Shown here one piece after another: positions 1 to 64,000 of a DNA stretch of 64,000 nucleotides. Location: positions 310,001 to 374,000 of the forward strand of contig BAAHQB010000125.1 in NCBI GenBank assembly GCA_054601695.1, read 5' to 3'. Made by a program: the position numbers and the translations under genes. The notes beneath the pieces are model-generated. The model was not told the DNA's origin. It was given only the letters and a program-made list of their open reading frames with translations, and searched no databases. Every line of letters starts with the position of its first letter. Position 1 is the stretch's first letter. Origin of the DNA: Amorphochlora amoebiformis (Eukaryota; Cercozoa; Chlorarachniophyceae).

Positions 1-115
1 ATATCTATATATATATGCACATATACATACATACATACCTCAAGTTATCTCCTAGAATAACCTTTCCATGTAAACCCTTTAATCCCCTAGGGGACAAAGC
101 GGGAAGTGAGATTCT

Positions 116-738
116 TGAGTTCAAAAGACCGCCTATCATTAGGGGTTAAGTAAGATTAAGGGTTAGGATTAGGGGTAAAGATTAGGCGTTAAGATTAGGG
201 TTAAGATTAGGGGTTAGGATAAGGCTTTAAGATTAGGGTTTAGGATTCGGCTTTAAGATTAGAGGTTAAGATTAGGGGGGTAAGATTAGGGGTTAAGATT
301 AAGAATTAAGATTAGGCTTTAAGATTTGGGGTGAAGATTAGGGGTTAAGATTAGGGGTTAGGATTACGCTTTAAGATTCGGGGGTTAAGATTAGGGGTTA
401 AGATTAGGAGTTAGGGGTTAAGATTAGGAGTTAAGATTAGGGGTTAGGATTACGCTTTAAGATTAGGGGTAAAGATTAGGGGTTAGGATTACGCTTTAAG
501 ATTAGGAGGTTAAGATTAGGGGTTAAGATTAGGGGTTAAGATTAGGCTTTAAGATTAGGGGTTAAGATTTGGTATTGAGATTAGGGATTAAGATTAGGGA
601 TTAAGATAAGGGCTTAAGATTAGGGGTTAAGATTAGGGATTAAGATTAGGGATTAAGATTAGGGGTTAACAACAGGGTTAAGATTAGGGTTGGGTCAGGG
701 TTAGGGTTAGGGTTAGGGTTAGGGTTAGGGTTACCTGT
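116..738 (+). repeat. Degenerate telomere-like array
   Basis: Dozens of 12-14 base variants of GATTAGGGGTTAA and GATTACGCTTTAA end in seven units of near-perfect TTAGGG at about 690-731. The pattern is an old, diverged interstitial telomeric array, not a chromosome end. Confidence 0.85.
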
Positions 739-879
739 GGGCGTCTCGAAGGCACCGTGGCCCCTGGAGGGTTAAATGTATGAATGAGCGTGTATTATAT
801 ACATATATTATCATGAGCGATACATGTATGAATTAGTATTAGGATTATTCTTTATGGATATATCTTTTCTAGTTATATA

Positions 880-1790
<911 letters not shown>

Positions 1791-1977
1791 CACACATCAA
1801 CCTCCACACCAAAGGATACAACTAAAACACACTAATACTACTAAAACCATACGTCTATACTACCAAATATCAAAAAAATTAATACAATTACACCACCATT
1901 ACTAAAACCAGACATCCGAAAAATAAAAAAAAAATTACAAATTAACAATTACACCATTGAAAAACCAACACATTTAC

Positions 1978-2013
1978 CTTTACAATCCTCCTCATTCGTA
2001 TCAATACCATTCC
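1978..2013 (-). CDS. Orphan exon candidate
   Basis: A 36-base island has a TTAG acceptor and a strong AAAG|GTAAATG donor on the minus strand. It is open in phase 1 and reads NGIDTNEEDCK. It joins in phase with the candidate at 1208-1251. It could be a distal exon of the GH35 gene or part of the next gene. No family is recognisable at this length. Confidence 0.35.
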
Positions 2014-2079
2014 CTAACGGCGCCAACGTAGTAATATACGACCCGTTTACGTATATTCCCTAAAAAAAATTCAAAAAAG

Positions 2080-2187
2080 AGAAGAGAAAAAAAAAAAAAA
2101 CAAAGAGGAAGAGCGACTTATACAAACAGTAAAGAGAAAAAAAGGGAGAGGGAGAGAGAAATAAAGAGAGGAGAGACAAGAGAGAGA

Positions 2188-2224
<37 letters not shown>

Positions 2225-2313
2225 AAGAGAGAAATGAGAGAGAGAGAGAGGAAGAGAGAAATGAGAGAGAGAGAGAGAGGGAGAGAGAGAGGAAGAGAGG
2301 GAGAGGGAGGCAT

Positions 2314-2350
<37 letters not shown>

Positions 2351-2435
2351 GAGAGAAATGAGAGAGAGAGAGAGGAAGAGAGAAATGAGAGAGAGAGAGA
2401 GGGAGAGAGAGAGGAAGAGAGGGAGAGGGAGGCAT

Positions 2436-2474
<39 letters not shown>

Positions 2475-2559
2475 GAGAGAAATGAGAGAGAGAGAGAGGA
2501 AGAGAGAAATGAGAGAGAGAGAGAGGGAGAGAGAGAGGAAGAGAGGGAGAGGGAGGCAT

Positions 2560-2600
<41 letters not shown>

Positions 2601-2687
2601 GAGAGAAATGAGAGAAAGAGAGAGAGGAAGAGAGAAATGAGAGAGAGAGAGAGGGAGAGAGAGAGGAAGAGAGGGAGAGGGAGGCAT

Positions 2688-2722
<35 letters not shown>

Positions 2723-2812
2723 GAGAGAAATGAGAGAAAGAGAGAGAGGAAGAGAGAAATGAGAGAGAGAGAGAGGGAGAGAGAGAGGAAGAGAGGGAGA
2801 GGGAGGCATAAG

Positions 2813-2850
<38 letters not shown>

Positions 2851-3020
2851 TGAGAGAGAGAGGAAGAGAGAAATGAGAGAGAGAGAGAGAGGGAGAGCGA
2901 GAGAGAGAGAGGGAGAGCGAGAGAGAGAGAGACAGAGACAGAGAGAGACAGAGACAGAGAGAGAGAGAGGAAGAGAGAAACGAGAGAAATGAAAGAGACA
3001 GAGAGGAAGAGAGAAATGAA

Positions 3021-3054
<34 letters not shown>

Positions 3055-3215
3055 GGAGAGGGCAGAAGGAGAGAGAGAGAGAGGGAGAGGAGAGGCGAAA
3101 AGAGCGAACGGAAAGAGAGATCGAGAAAGAGAGAAAGAGGGAGAAAAGAGGGCAAGAAAAGGGAGATGAGAGCAAGTGAGGGGAAGAGATATGAATAGGA
3201 GAGAAGAGAGAAAGA
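2080..3215 (+). repeat. GA-rich array with a higher-order unit of about 120-130 bases
   Basis: (GA)n carrying a regular marker, GGCATAA, at about 2309, 2430, 2553, 2684 and 2808, with GAGAAATGAGAG segments between markers. The regular spacing shows tandem duplication of a longer unit. The long Ser/Leu frame on the minus strand is an artefact. Confidence 0.85.
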
Positions 3216-3330
3216 GAGCGGGTTAGATTTGAGCTAGGTATGTATATGTTCGTGTGTGTGTGTGTGTGTTTAATATATACATATATACACATATATATAT
3301 ATATATACACACACACATAGATATATTTTC

Positions 3331-3392
<62 letters not shown>

Positions 3393-3459
3393 TTATAGCT
3401 TCGGGCTATTCTTATCTTTCTTTCTATGTGTTATCTCCTATACGTATATATTATATATA

Positions 3460-3508
<49 letters not shown>

Positions 3509-3675
3509 ATTATAGCTTCGGGCTGTTGTAATCTTCCTTTCTATGTGTTATCTCCTATGCGTACATGTTATATATATATATATATGTGTATATGTATACA
3601 CATAATATATTTATAGCTTCGGGCTATTGTTATCTTTCTTTCTATGTGTTATCTCCTATACGTACATATTATATA

Positions 3676-3734
<59 letters not shown>

Positions 3735-3930
3735 TTATAGCTTCGGGCTGTTGTAATCTTCCTTTCGTGTGTTATCTCCTATACGTACATATTATATATA
3801 CATACACATATATACATACATATATATATATATATATATAATATATTTATAGCTTCGGGCTGTTGTTATCTTTCTTTCTACGTGTTATCTCCTATACGTA
3901 CATATTATATATATATATATATATATATAA

Positions 3931-3963
<33 letters not shown>

Positions 3964-4017
3964 ATATATTTATAGCTTCGGGCTGTTGTTATTCTTTCTT
4001 TTTCTATGTGTTATCTC
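3393..4017 (-). repeat. Six tandem copies of a terminal-exon-like element
   Basis: On the minus strand each copy has an acceptor ending in ATAG, 44-48 bases, and a TAA stop: 3970-4017, 3847-3891, 3735-3778, 3611-3655, 3510-3554 and 3393-3437. Five of the six read EITHRK (or EITRRK) plus a variable Lys/Asn/Asp-rich stretch, then NSPKL and stop. The 48-base copy differs from the 45-base copies by whole codons. The copy at 3735-3778 has lost bases and is out of frame. Copies are separated by (AT)n. They lie about 0.8-1.4 kb downstream of the last modelled GH35 exon, which ends in phase 0, the phase these copies need. They could be alternative last exons of GH35 or decayed duplicates. Confidence 0.5.
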
Positions 4018-4072
4018 CTATACGTACATATTCCTATACGTACATATTTCTTATAATATTTCAAAGTCACAT

Positions 4073-4170
4073 CTATCTTTCACGACCAGCGTACACTCTC
4101 TCATAGGTTATGAGCCTCGAAATAGGTTTTATATACATCCAATATAAATATATGTATATATATATATATG

Positions 4171-4235
<65 letters not shown>

Positions 4236-4291
4236 CCAGCGTACACTCTCTCATAGGCCATGAGCCTCGAAATAGGTTTTATATACATCCA

Positions 4292-4346
<55 letters not shown>

Positions 4347-4398
4347 GGGTAATAAATCCCGATGTAGCATGTTTATACAGCCAATATGTGTAAGATCT

Positions 4399-4400
<2 letters not shown>
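4073..4400. repeat. Duplicated 60-base island in (AT)n
   Basis: Two copies of a segment containing CCAGCGTACACTCTCTCATA, at about 4085-4142 and 4237-4294, differ by a few bases. A third unrelated island sits at 4346-4402. Neither gave a splice-compatible open frame in the phase needed after the GH35 exon at 4800-4855. Confidence 0.6.
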
Positions 4401-4442
<42 letters not shown>

Positions 4443-4622
4443 TATATGTATATGTATTATATAATATATATATATATATACATACATATGTATATATATG
4501 AATATGCTTATGTAAATACATATATATATATATATATATAATATTATATATATATATATATATACATATATATACATGTATGTAAAATATAGAATAAATA
4601 TATATATATTAATAATATATAT

Positions 4623-4657
<35 letters not shown>

Positions 4658-4673
4658 AACATTTACATATGTA

Positions 4674-4705
<32 letters not shown>

Positions 4706-4725
4706 AACATACACACACATATATA

Positions 4726-4786
<61 letters not shown>

Positions 4787-4799
4787 TAAATATAATTAC

Positions 4800-22957
<18,158 letters not shown>

Positions 22958-24238
22958 CCTTCCCCCCCCAAATTCCTTCGAGTCGTAATCCTTTTCCTCC
23001 ACATTACGAAGCAGCTTGCCTCTGGGCTTCACCTTCGCAACCTACTCACATACCCCACAGAATACTCAAAAAAATTCTCCTAGGCGGCCACGCTCCGTCT
23101 CTCTTTCTCCTCGCGCCATCTAGCCGTTCGAACCCGCCCCCCCCCCTTCGTAGAAACCTTCTATTCCCCGTTAGGTACCCTCCCTTTCCCTTCTCGCTCC
23201 CAAGCCCGCTCGAAAGGAGTAGATTTCTAAAGAATAGACGAAAATATATATCCGACACCTTCTTCCCTGTTTTCTGCCTCTATTCAGCCCTTGCCCCCTC
23301 TCGGAATCCCTTCTTACCCTTTTCCTCCTGGAGGTGGGGTTGACCCATAGCATATCAGTGTCAAGAGCGTCGAGAAATACGAGGATGGACGGCCACACGC
23401 GCGTACAGATACCCCTCGGATGTCTGGGTGGTCACTGGGATAATGGGACCCTCTAATAGTACATATGGCGTGTGTTACCATTGTAAATACTGAGGATGAT
23501 ATTTTTTATTTGAATTCAAGTTTTAAAAATTATTTATTCTTAATCTCATCGTATTCGATGGAAACCATTCACAAACTAGCCAAGGGATACACACACGCGC
23601 ATGTCATCCCTGTTGCTAACCCCTGACCCTAACTAACCCTGACCCTAGCGTTAGCCGTAGTCCTAATAGTTCCAACTAAAACAACTGCACTGTACATGCC
23701 TTGCCGGCCCGGCCTGGCCGGTCGACCAGGCCACGGTGTATATATAGATTCATATATATATATATATATATATATAGTATTACATACATATGTATATATC
23801 ATGTAATTATAATGGTCACAGGCTAGCTAGGGTGGTAGGGTATCTAAGAGAACATCGACCCTGTGGCATGACATACTGCTAGTAGACGACAGTAGACGCA
23901 TCAGCACACCTAGCCGATCCAACACTCTCTAGACTCTATATATAGATCATACAAAATTTTGAAAATCTCCATTTCTTGTACTTTAAATTTCTGAAAATTT
24001 GTTACTGACTAGCCTAGCTAGCTGAGCTGCTAGTTCTGGTAGTTCTAGTAATTGATCGGTGCTGATTACTCTGACTAGTCTAGCTAGTATCATTAGACGA
24101 CGATATCGATTGAGGGGGATATCAATGACTTTTTAATTGACTAAATTGAAGAGAAATTCAGCTTATAGCACACGTCTCATGCTTAATAAAAGTGGTCTAG
24201 GTAGCTAGAGGTTACTGAACAATTTTTAAGGGCCCTAT
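22958..24238. other. Intergenic region between the GH35 start and the GTPase-fusion stop
   Basis: Both flanking genes run on the minus strand. The part near GH35 (22958-23480) is GC-balanced, with polypyrimidine stretches on the plus strand, and probably holds the GH35 5' UTR and promoter. A GC-rich near-palindrome of GGCC and GGCCGG elements sits at about 23700-23740. The part near the GTPase stop (about 23820-24210) is dense in the tetranucleotide CTAG. I see no convincing exon here. Confidence 0.5.
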
Positions 24239-41534
<17,296 letters not shown>

Positions 41535-41696
41535 TCGTGTTGTTGGCAGTTAGGTGATTGCGCCTTGTAGCCGCCGAATTAAAAATAAGTTTCGGCATTT
41601 CCACTTAAAAGGATACACGGCATTTTTATTTTTTTAAGCCGAATTTTTCTAAAATCGCGGCTAGACGCGTGTTGAACACGTGCCAGCGCGGGAAAG
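41535..41696. promoter_or_regulatory. Shared divergent promoter, GTPase fusion and coiled-coil gene
   Basis: 162 bases separate the two inferred ATG codons, which point away from each other. The stretch has no (AT)n or telomeric repeat, unlike most non-coding sequence here. It contains a T-rich run (about 41622-41650) and GC-rich CGCG elements. No TATA box is obvious. Both 5' UTRs and both promoters must fit here unless an upstream non-coding exon exists. Confidence 0.6.
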
Positions 41697-42942
41697 ATGG
41701 CGGCTGCTCAAAGAGCTGTGCAAGAAGCTCAGGTGCTAGAGGGACAACTAGACTTATAAATCTACGGTTTTCACCTTATTTCCCAATATTCAGGGGCTCT
41801 GTCGTCGTATAGAGGAGCTTCAAGACACCCATAAAGGCATTGGAGCGAAAGTTTTGATCGTGCAGCGGAACATTGAGAAGGTCAAGGCGAACATCAGCCG
41901 GCTTGGAGCTCAGAAGCAGGAAGAACAGGATCAGGTTATGAGGCTATTCAAGAGGCGGGCTGAGAACGAGATCCGTGACTTGGAGTATCGGGAGCGAGAG
42001 TCGGTACGACAGAACTACAACTCTTCTAGACGAGCGAAGCTGAGAACCTTCAAGAGAGAGGTCCACACTGCGAAATCGAAGCTGACGGAAGCATGCAACA
42101 ACAGAATAAACGCTCTGGCGCTACTCCAAGCCCAGATCGACGCATTCGGAGACAGCTCGGATGTTTACGAGGAGAGAGAGCAGAAAAAGCTCGAACGAGA
42201 ACGTCAACTGATGAGCTTCGACAAGCGGAACAAATCTCTCGAAGAAGAGGAGAAGCAGCTTGTGCAAAAGTTATCACAGGCGAAGGTCAAGAACGACAGC
42301 GCTCGCTATGAGATGTCCGTGGAAGAAGAAGAACAGGCGTCTCTTCGCTCCAAAAGCCTCGGATACAGCGTAGACCAAGTCACTGAGCTATCCGAGAAGA
42401 AGAGGAATACCACAGCGGTTGTTGTAGATCTTCATTCTAAATTACAGGTGCTGAAGGGTAAGATTAGCTTCATGCAGCGCCAGGAGAGGAAGAGGAAGCA
42501 GGCCAGCTTGTCGTGGCAGTTTACGCGGGATAATAAAACCAAAAGGTTAAACATAATCTTCATCCTAACCTTAACCCGAACTCAAACTCGAACTCTGACA
42601 CATCCCCTAGCGAACCCTAATCTTACAACCCCACTGTTGGTCATAACCATTTTATTTCGCTAACCAATGCCCTTCACCTAAACTAAATCCACCCACCAAC
42701 GGTACCTAATAATAACCCTAACCCTCACAATATTCCCAGCCTATCACCCTAATATTTACCGAACTCTGGCGTTACATTTATTTAATGAAATAGAGAGCTA
42801 GCCAATTCGACCACGGACAAAAAGCCAGTGTCCAGAGCACCGGATACGGCTTCCTGCAATTACTGCAGTCGCACCTTCAAAAATAGTATTGGTTTATCAC
42901 ATCACCTCAAGGTATTAATGCAATCCTCAGATATTTTGTACC

Positions 42943-43038
<96 letters not shown>

Positions 43039-43041
43039 ATA

Positions 43042-43116
<75 letters not shown>

Positions 43117-43217
43117 ATAGATATATATGTATGTACATATATGTGTGCATTAAAATATCATTATTCCATAATATTTTTGTCATTATTTTTATTTGTAAGA
43201 ATATCTATTGAATACTA

Positions 43218-43261
<44 letters not shown>

Positions 43262-43399
43262 TGTATACATTTTGTTTTTGGATGTGTATATGTATATGTA
43301 TCATATAACATATATATATATATATATATATTATATATTGTACATGCAATTATATCTTACATGTATTGTTACGTATATATATATATATATAGGGGTATA

Positions 43400-43437
<38 letters not shown>

Positions 43438-43560
43438 CATATATATAAGTATATTGATACATGTTAATATATGTATTGTATGTGCATACATGTATATAAA
43501 TATATATAATATGCACACACATAATATATAAATATACATACATATATATATATATATATA

Positions 43561-43605
<45 letters not shown>

Positions 43606-43661
43606 ATATATATATATATTTATATATAATATGTATATATACATATATGTACATATTTATA

Positions 43662-43699
<38 letters not shown>

Positions 43700-43702
43700 T
43701 AT

Positions 43703-43755
<53 letters not shown>

Positions 43756-43797
43756 CATATATAATGGATATGTAATATATAATATAATGTATATATA

Positions 43798-43829
<32 letters not shown>

Positions 43830-44134
43830 AATACATACATACATACATATTATGTACTTATATACTCATTTATATAAATATGTATATATATATATATACA
43901 TATATATACATATATCATAGTATACATATATATATATATATATATCAATGATTATAATTATATATATAGATATATATGAAGGCAGTTTTTAAATACAAAT
44001 AATCCTTTCATTTTGAAAATCAGAGATGGTGCAAGCTCAATCCCAACAGAGGTACGTCCAAGTTCGACACTTACAGGGCAGAGCTAGAGGCGATGGAGGA
44101 TACCTTCAGCTCTGCACAGAAGTCTAAGCCTTAG
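41697..44134 (+). CDS. Coiled-coil protein with C-terminal C2HC zinc knuckle (4 exons, 338 aa)
   Basis: Exons 41697-41732, 41794-42545, 42794-42911 and 44024-44134; total 1,017 bases. The start follows from [12 protein letters not shown] joining in phase to [11 protein letters not shown]. Residues 13 to about 260 are highly charged, helical and coiled-coil-like, with Glu/Lys/Arg-rich heptads and few Pro. Exon 3 carries [19 protein letters not shown] and exon 4 opens with RWC. Together they give C-x2-C-x12-H-x4-C at about residues 284-305, a zinc knuckle split by an intron of about 1.1 kb. I do not recognise the family. The divergent position next to the GTPase-fusion gene, and the shared coiled-coil character, hint at a common process but prove nothing. 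Confidence 0.85.
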
Positions 44135-44727
44135 TCCGTTGAATGATCACTGTCAGGCTGCAGTGCCGAGTTACACGCATTCCTTCTGGAATGTGGTTGC
44201 ATTCAGTATGAGTGGAGCCATGGTGAAAGACAAAATTGAATTATTAGTAATCATAGTAACCCTGAGTAAATCGATCACTCACTTATGCTGCCATATATCT
44301 AGTATATATTAATTCTAACTACTGAAATCTCTGTAACGGCACTCCACTCTCTCTACTTCTTCGTTATTGATTATTCCCTTTGAGTGTGCATACAAATCTA
44401 ATCATCTAGACCATGCGACTGCAAGACTTTCGTACTCTAGGTACTCTAGTACTAGCGGCTGTGGGAAATACTAACATTGGTCTAGTTGGTAGGAAATCTA
44501 GGAAATCAACTGGCACTGCTTCTGGATTCTACTAGTTCTAGTAAATTTTCAAATTTCTTCAGTGAAATGCATCCTAGTGTAAGCCTAGCTGGCTAGTTTG
44601 ACCGTTTATGAATGCAGTATAATTAGAATTGAAAACCGTTCGTGATCACGCGGCACGGCTACTTACACTAGTACTTCTCTTAGCTTCTCGGAGGCAAGCA
44701 CTTGCTCAAAAATTCACCCAGCCCGAC
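44135..44727. other. Convergent 3' intergenic region, CTAG-rich
   Basis: Lies between the stop of the plus-strand coiled-coil gene and the stop of RRP45. No microsatellite and no exon seen. Many CTAG tetranucleotides and short TACTAGT/TCTAG repeats occur at 44400-44610, like the 3' flank of the GTPase-fusion gene. Confidence 0.5.
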
Positions 44728-56803
<12,076 letters not shown>

Positions 56804-56945
56804 TTTTTTTTTGAGAACACGTGTCCCTGTCGGAACCCACGGAATCCTTAAAGTGACTGTACACCTTGTCACGCCTTGGTCACGCCCTGGTGCACTAATA
56901 ATAATTTTCAAAACTTCGCGAATTCCGATAAACCATCCCGTCGAC
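56804..56945. promoter_or_regulatory. Shared divergent promoter, RRP45 and the unknown plus-strand gene
   Basis: 142 bases between the RRP45 ATG (56803) and the first inferred ATG on the plus strand (56946). It is free of microsatellite and contains two close CACGCC elements and an A-run next to the RRP45 start. Size and composition resemble the other divergent promoter. Confidence 0.5.
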
Positions 56946-62079
<5,134 letters not shown>

Positions 62080-62124
62080 GTGGGTTGGATGTGTAGTGTG
62101 TATGTATGTGTGTATGTATGTATG

Positions 62125-62155
<31 letters not shown>

Positions 62156-62165
62156 ATGTGTATAG

Positions 62166-62213
<48 letters not shown>

Positions 62214-62326
62214 ACATTTATATACATATACAAATATGGATGTATATATATATATATGTATGTATGTGGGTGTGTATTTATGCACATGTAGTATGTGTGT
62301 ATTTACACACACTATGTGTGTGTATG

Positions 62327-62380
<54 letters not shown>

Positions 62381-62426
62381 ATATATAGAATATATAAATA
62401 CGTAGTGTGCGAGTATAGTTAAATAT

Positions 62427-62467
<41 letters not shown>

Positions 62468-62957
62468 TATATTTACATACATATATACGGAGAGTGCTTC
62501 CTAATCCCACCGTATCTTCCCACACATCTCCCAAACACACAACACCAATACTTATAATTTATAATCGGATGTAGGTATTTTCTTCGTTTTTGACCTTGGG
62601 ACAGTTATCTTTAACTTATCCGCCTGCGGGAACGGTACATCTAACCTTATAACCCTAACCCCAACCCTAATCCTAACTCCAACCCTAATCCTAACTCCAA
62701 CCCTAATCCTACCTAACCCTAACCCTAACCCTAATCCAACCCGAAGCCTAATCCTAACCCCAACCCTAATCCTAAACTAGGTGCGGAATCGGGTGGAGAT
62801 TTCGGTATATTTAGTATATGTATTCGTATATAATATGTATACGTGTAGATATATGAAGGTATGTATTTTTAATATATGGATATATAACAATTAATATATT
62901 TGTGTATTCAGCAAATTTTTAATTATATATTAAATATTTACATATTTACACACGTGG

Positions 62958-63024
<67 letters not shown>

Positions 63025-63087
63025 GTGTGTGTGTGGTGTGTGTAGAAATATATATATATAAAATTATACACATATACAAATATATAC

Positions 63088-63121
<34 letters not shown>

Positions 63122-63188
63122 TCATATGATCTCATATCATGTAACTAAATGTATCACTATATAATACATATTTATAACAAACATATTC

Positions 63189-63228
<40 letters not shown>

Positions 63229-63240
63229 CATACATACATA
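62080..63240. other. Repeat-filled region: (AT)n, CCCTAA variants
   Basis: Mostly (AT)n/(GT)n microsatellite. At about 62649-62775 lie CCCTAA/CCCCAA/TCCTAA variants on the plus strand, sense to the plus-strand gene. I found no exon that passes the phase test after 62079. Confidence 0.7.
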
Positions 63241-63245
63241 TATAT

Positions 63246-63306
63246 ATTGTAGCCTCCTCTTGATCAGAGTTGCGGTATGAATCAAAGTAGAGAAGGAAGT
63301 TAATAT

Positions 63307-63345
<39 letters not shown>

Positions 63346-63406
63346 TATATTTGTAGCCTCCTGTTGATCAGAGTTGCGGTATGAATCAAAGTAGACAAGG
63401 AAGTTA

Positions 63407-63445
<39 letters not shown>

Positions 63446-63515
63446 TATATGTTGTAGCCTCCTGTTGATCAGAGTTGCGGTATGAATCAAAGTAGACAAG
63501 GAAGTTAATATATAC

Positions 63516-63562
<47 letters not shown>

Positions 63563-63716
63563 TATATGTTGTAGCCTCCTGTTGATCAGAGTTGCGGTAT
63601 GAATCAAAGTAGACAAGGAAGTTAATATATACATATATATATATATATGCATATATGTTGTAGCCTCCTGTTGATCAGAGTTGCGGTATGAATCAAAGTA
63701 GACAAGGAAGTTAATC
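63246..63716. repeat. Five copies of a 55-base element with a possible 22-base exon
   Basis: Copies start at about 63248, 63352, 63452, 63569 and 63657. Each reads TTGTAG, then CCTCCTGTTGATCAGAGTTG, then CGGTATGA, with (AT)n between. TTGTAG is an acceptor and GCG|GTATGA a strong donor on the plus strand, enclosing 22 bases. The first copy differs slightly; the last runs into unique sequence. Confidence 0.75.
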
Positions 63717-63796
63717 ACAACCAAGGATTCATTTACTTTACTTTCAAATATGCATATATACATATACATATATATATATATAGGTATATATACATA

Positions 63797-63845
<49 letters not shown>

Positions 63846-64000
63846 TACATCATACACCCACACACATCTACATACGTCCTTACACATATATCAGGTCACT
63901 GCATAGCCCTCCAATGTCGCATGCTACCCTTCCGTGTCCTCGCCAAAGGAATCGCCCTGTAACCCTTTCTCCTAACCTTCATCTATCAATTCCCAAACCT

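Noticed and set aside
116-738. A true chromosome end
   Set aside because: The array is diverged, internal, and followed by 63 kb with further interstitial tracts in both orientations.
3393-4017. CRISPR array
   Set aside because: The spacers are (AT)n and the repeats have eukaryotic splice and stop features. The same holds for 18.6-19.4 kb and 63.2-63.7 kb.

Overview
The window is nuclear DNA from an intron-rich eukaryote, most likely a protist or alga. Its genes are cut into exons of about 11-130 bases (one of 609) that join in frame across GT-AG junctions. The introns are almost pure (TA)n or TTAGGG-type repeat, which suggests a TTAGGG telomere. I cannot name the lineage. Nearly all long open frames here are repeat artefacts (poly-Tyr/Ile, Ser/Leu, Gly/Leu, poly-Pro). 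I built the gene models by hand: I looked for non-repetitive islands with a splice acceptor and donor and required reading phase to match from exon to exon. Every coordinate is a prediction without transcript support.

Layout from left to right. 1-4.8 kb: degenerate telomere-like repeat, (AT)n, a GA-rich tandem array, two orphan exon candidates, and six tandem copies of a 45-48 base element that looks like a terminal exon. 4.8-22.96 kb, minus strand: a beta-galactosidase of glycoside hydrolase family 35 (38 exons, 732 codons modelled, 3' end unresolved). 22.96-24.24 kb: its 5' flank. 24.24-41.53 kb, minus strand: a 37-exon gene for a predicted 1,011-residue protein that joins a divergent Ras/Rab-like GTPase domain to a Ser/Pro linker, two SH3/Tudor-like segments, a coiled coil and a long basic tail. 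41.70-44.13 kb, plus strand: a 4-exon gene for a 338-residue coiled-coil protein ending in a C2HC zinc knuckle, divergent from the GTPase gene across 162 bases. 44.73-56.80 kb, minus strand: the exosome subunit RRP45/EXOSC9 (18 exons, 318 residues). 56.95-62.08 kb or beyond, plus strand: a multi-exon gene of unknown function, divergent from RRP45 across 142 bases. 62.1-64 kb: CCCTAA repeat, (AT)n and five copies of a 55-base element carrying a possible 22-base exon.

The genes do not form a pathway. RRP45 belongs to the RNA exosome core, GH35 is a carbohydrate hydrolase, and the GTPase fusion and coiled-coil protein look like scaffold or cytoskeletal proteins. The common theme is genome architecture. 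Introns have been filled with telomeric repeats, in one case almost completely. Exon edges together with their splice sites have been copied repeatedly within (AT)n tracts, leaving decoy or alternative splice sites in all three long minus-strand genes.
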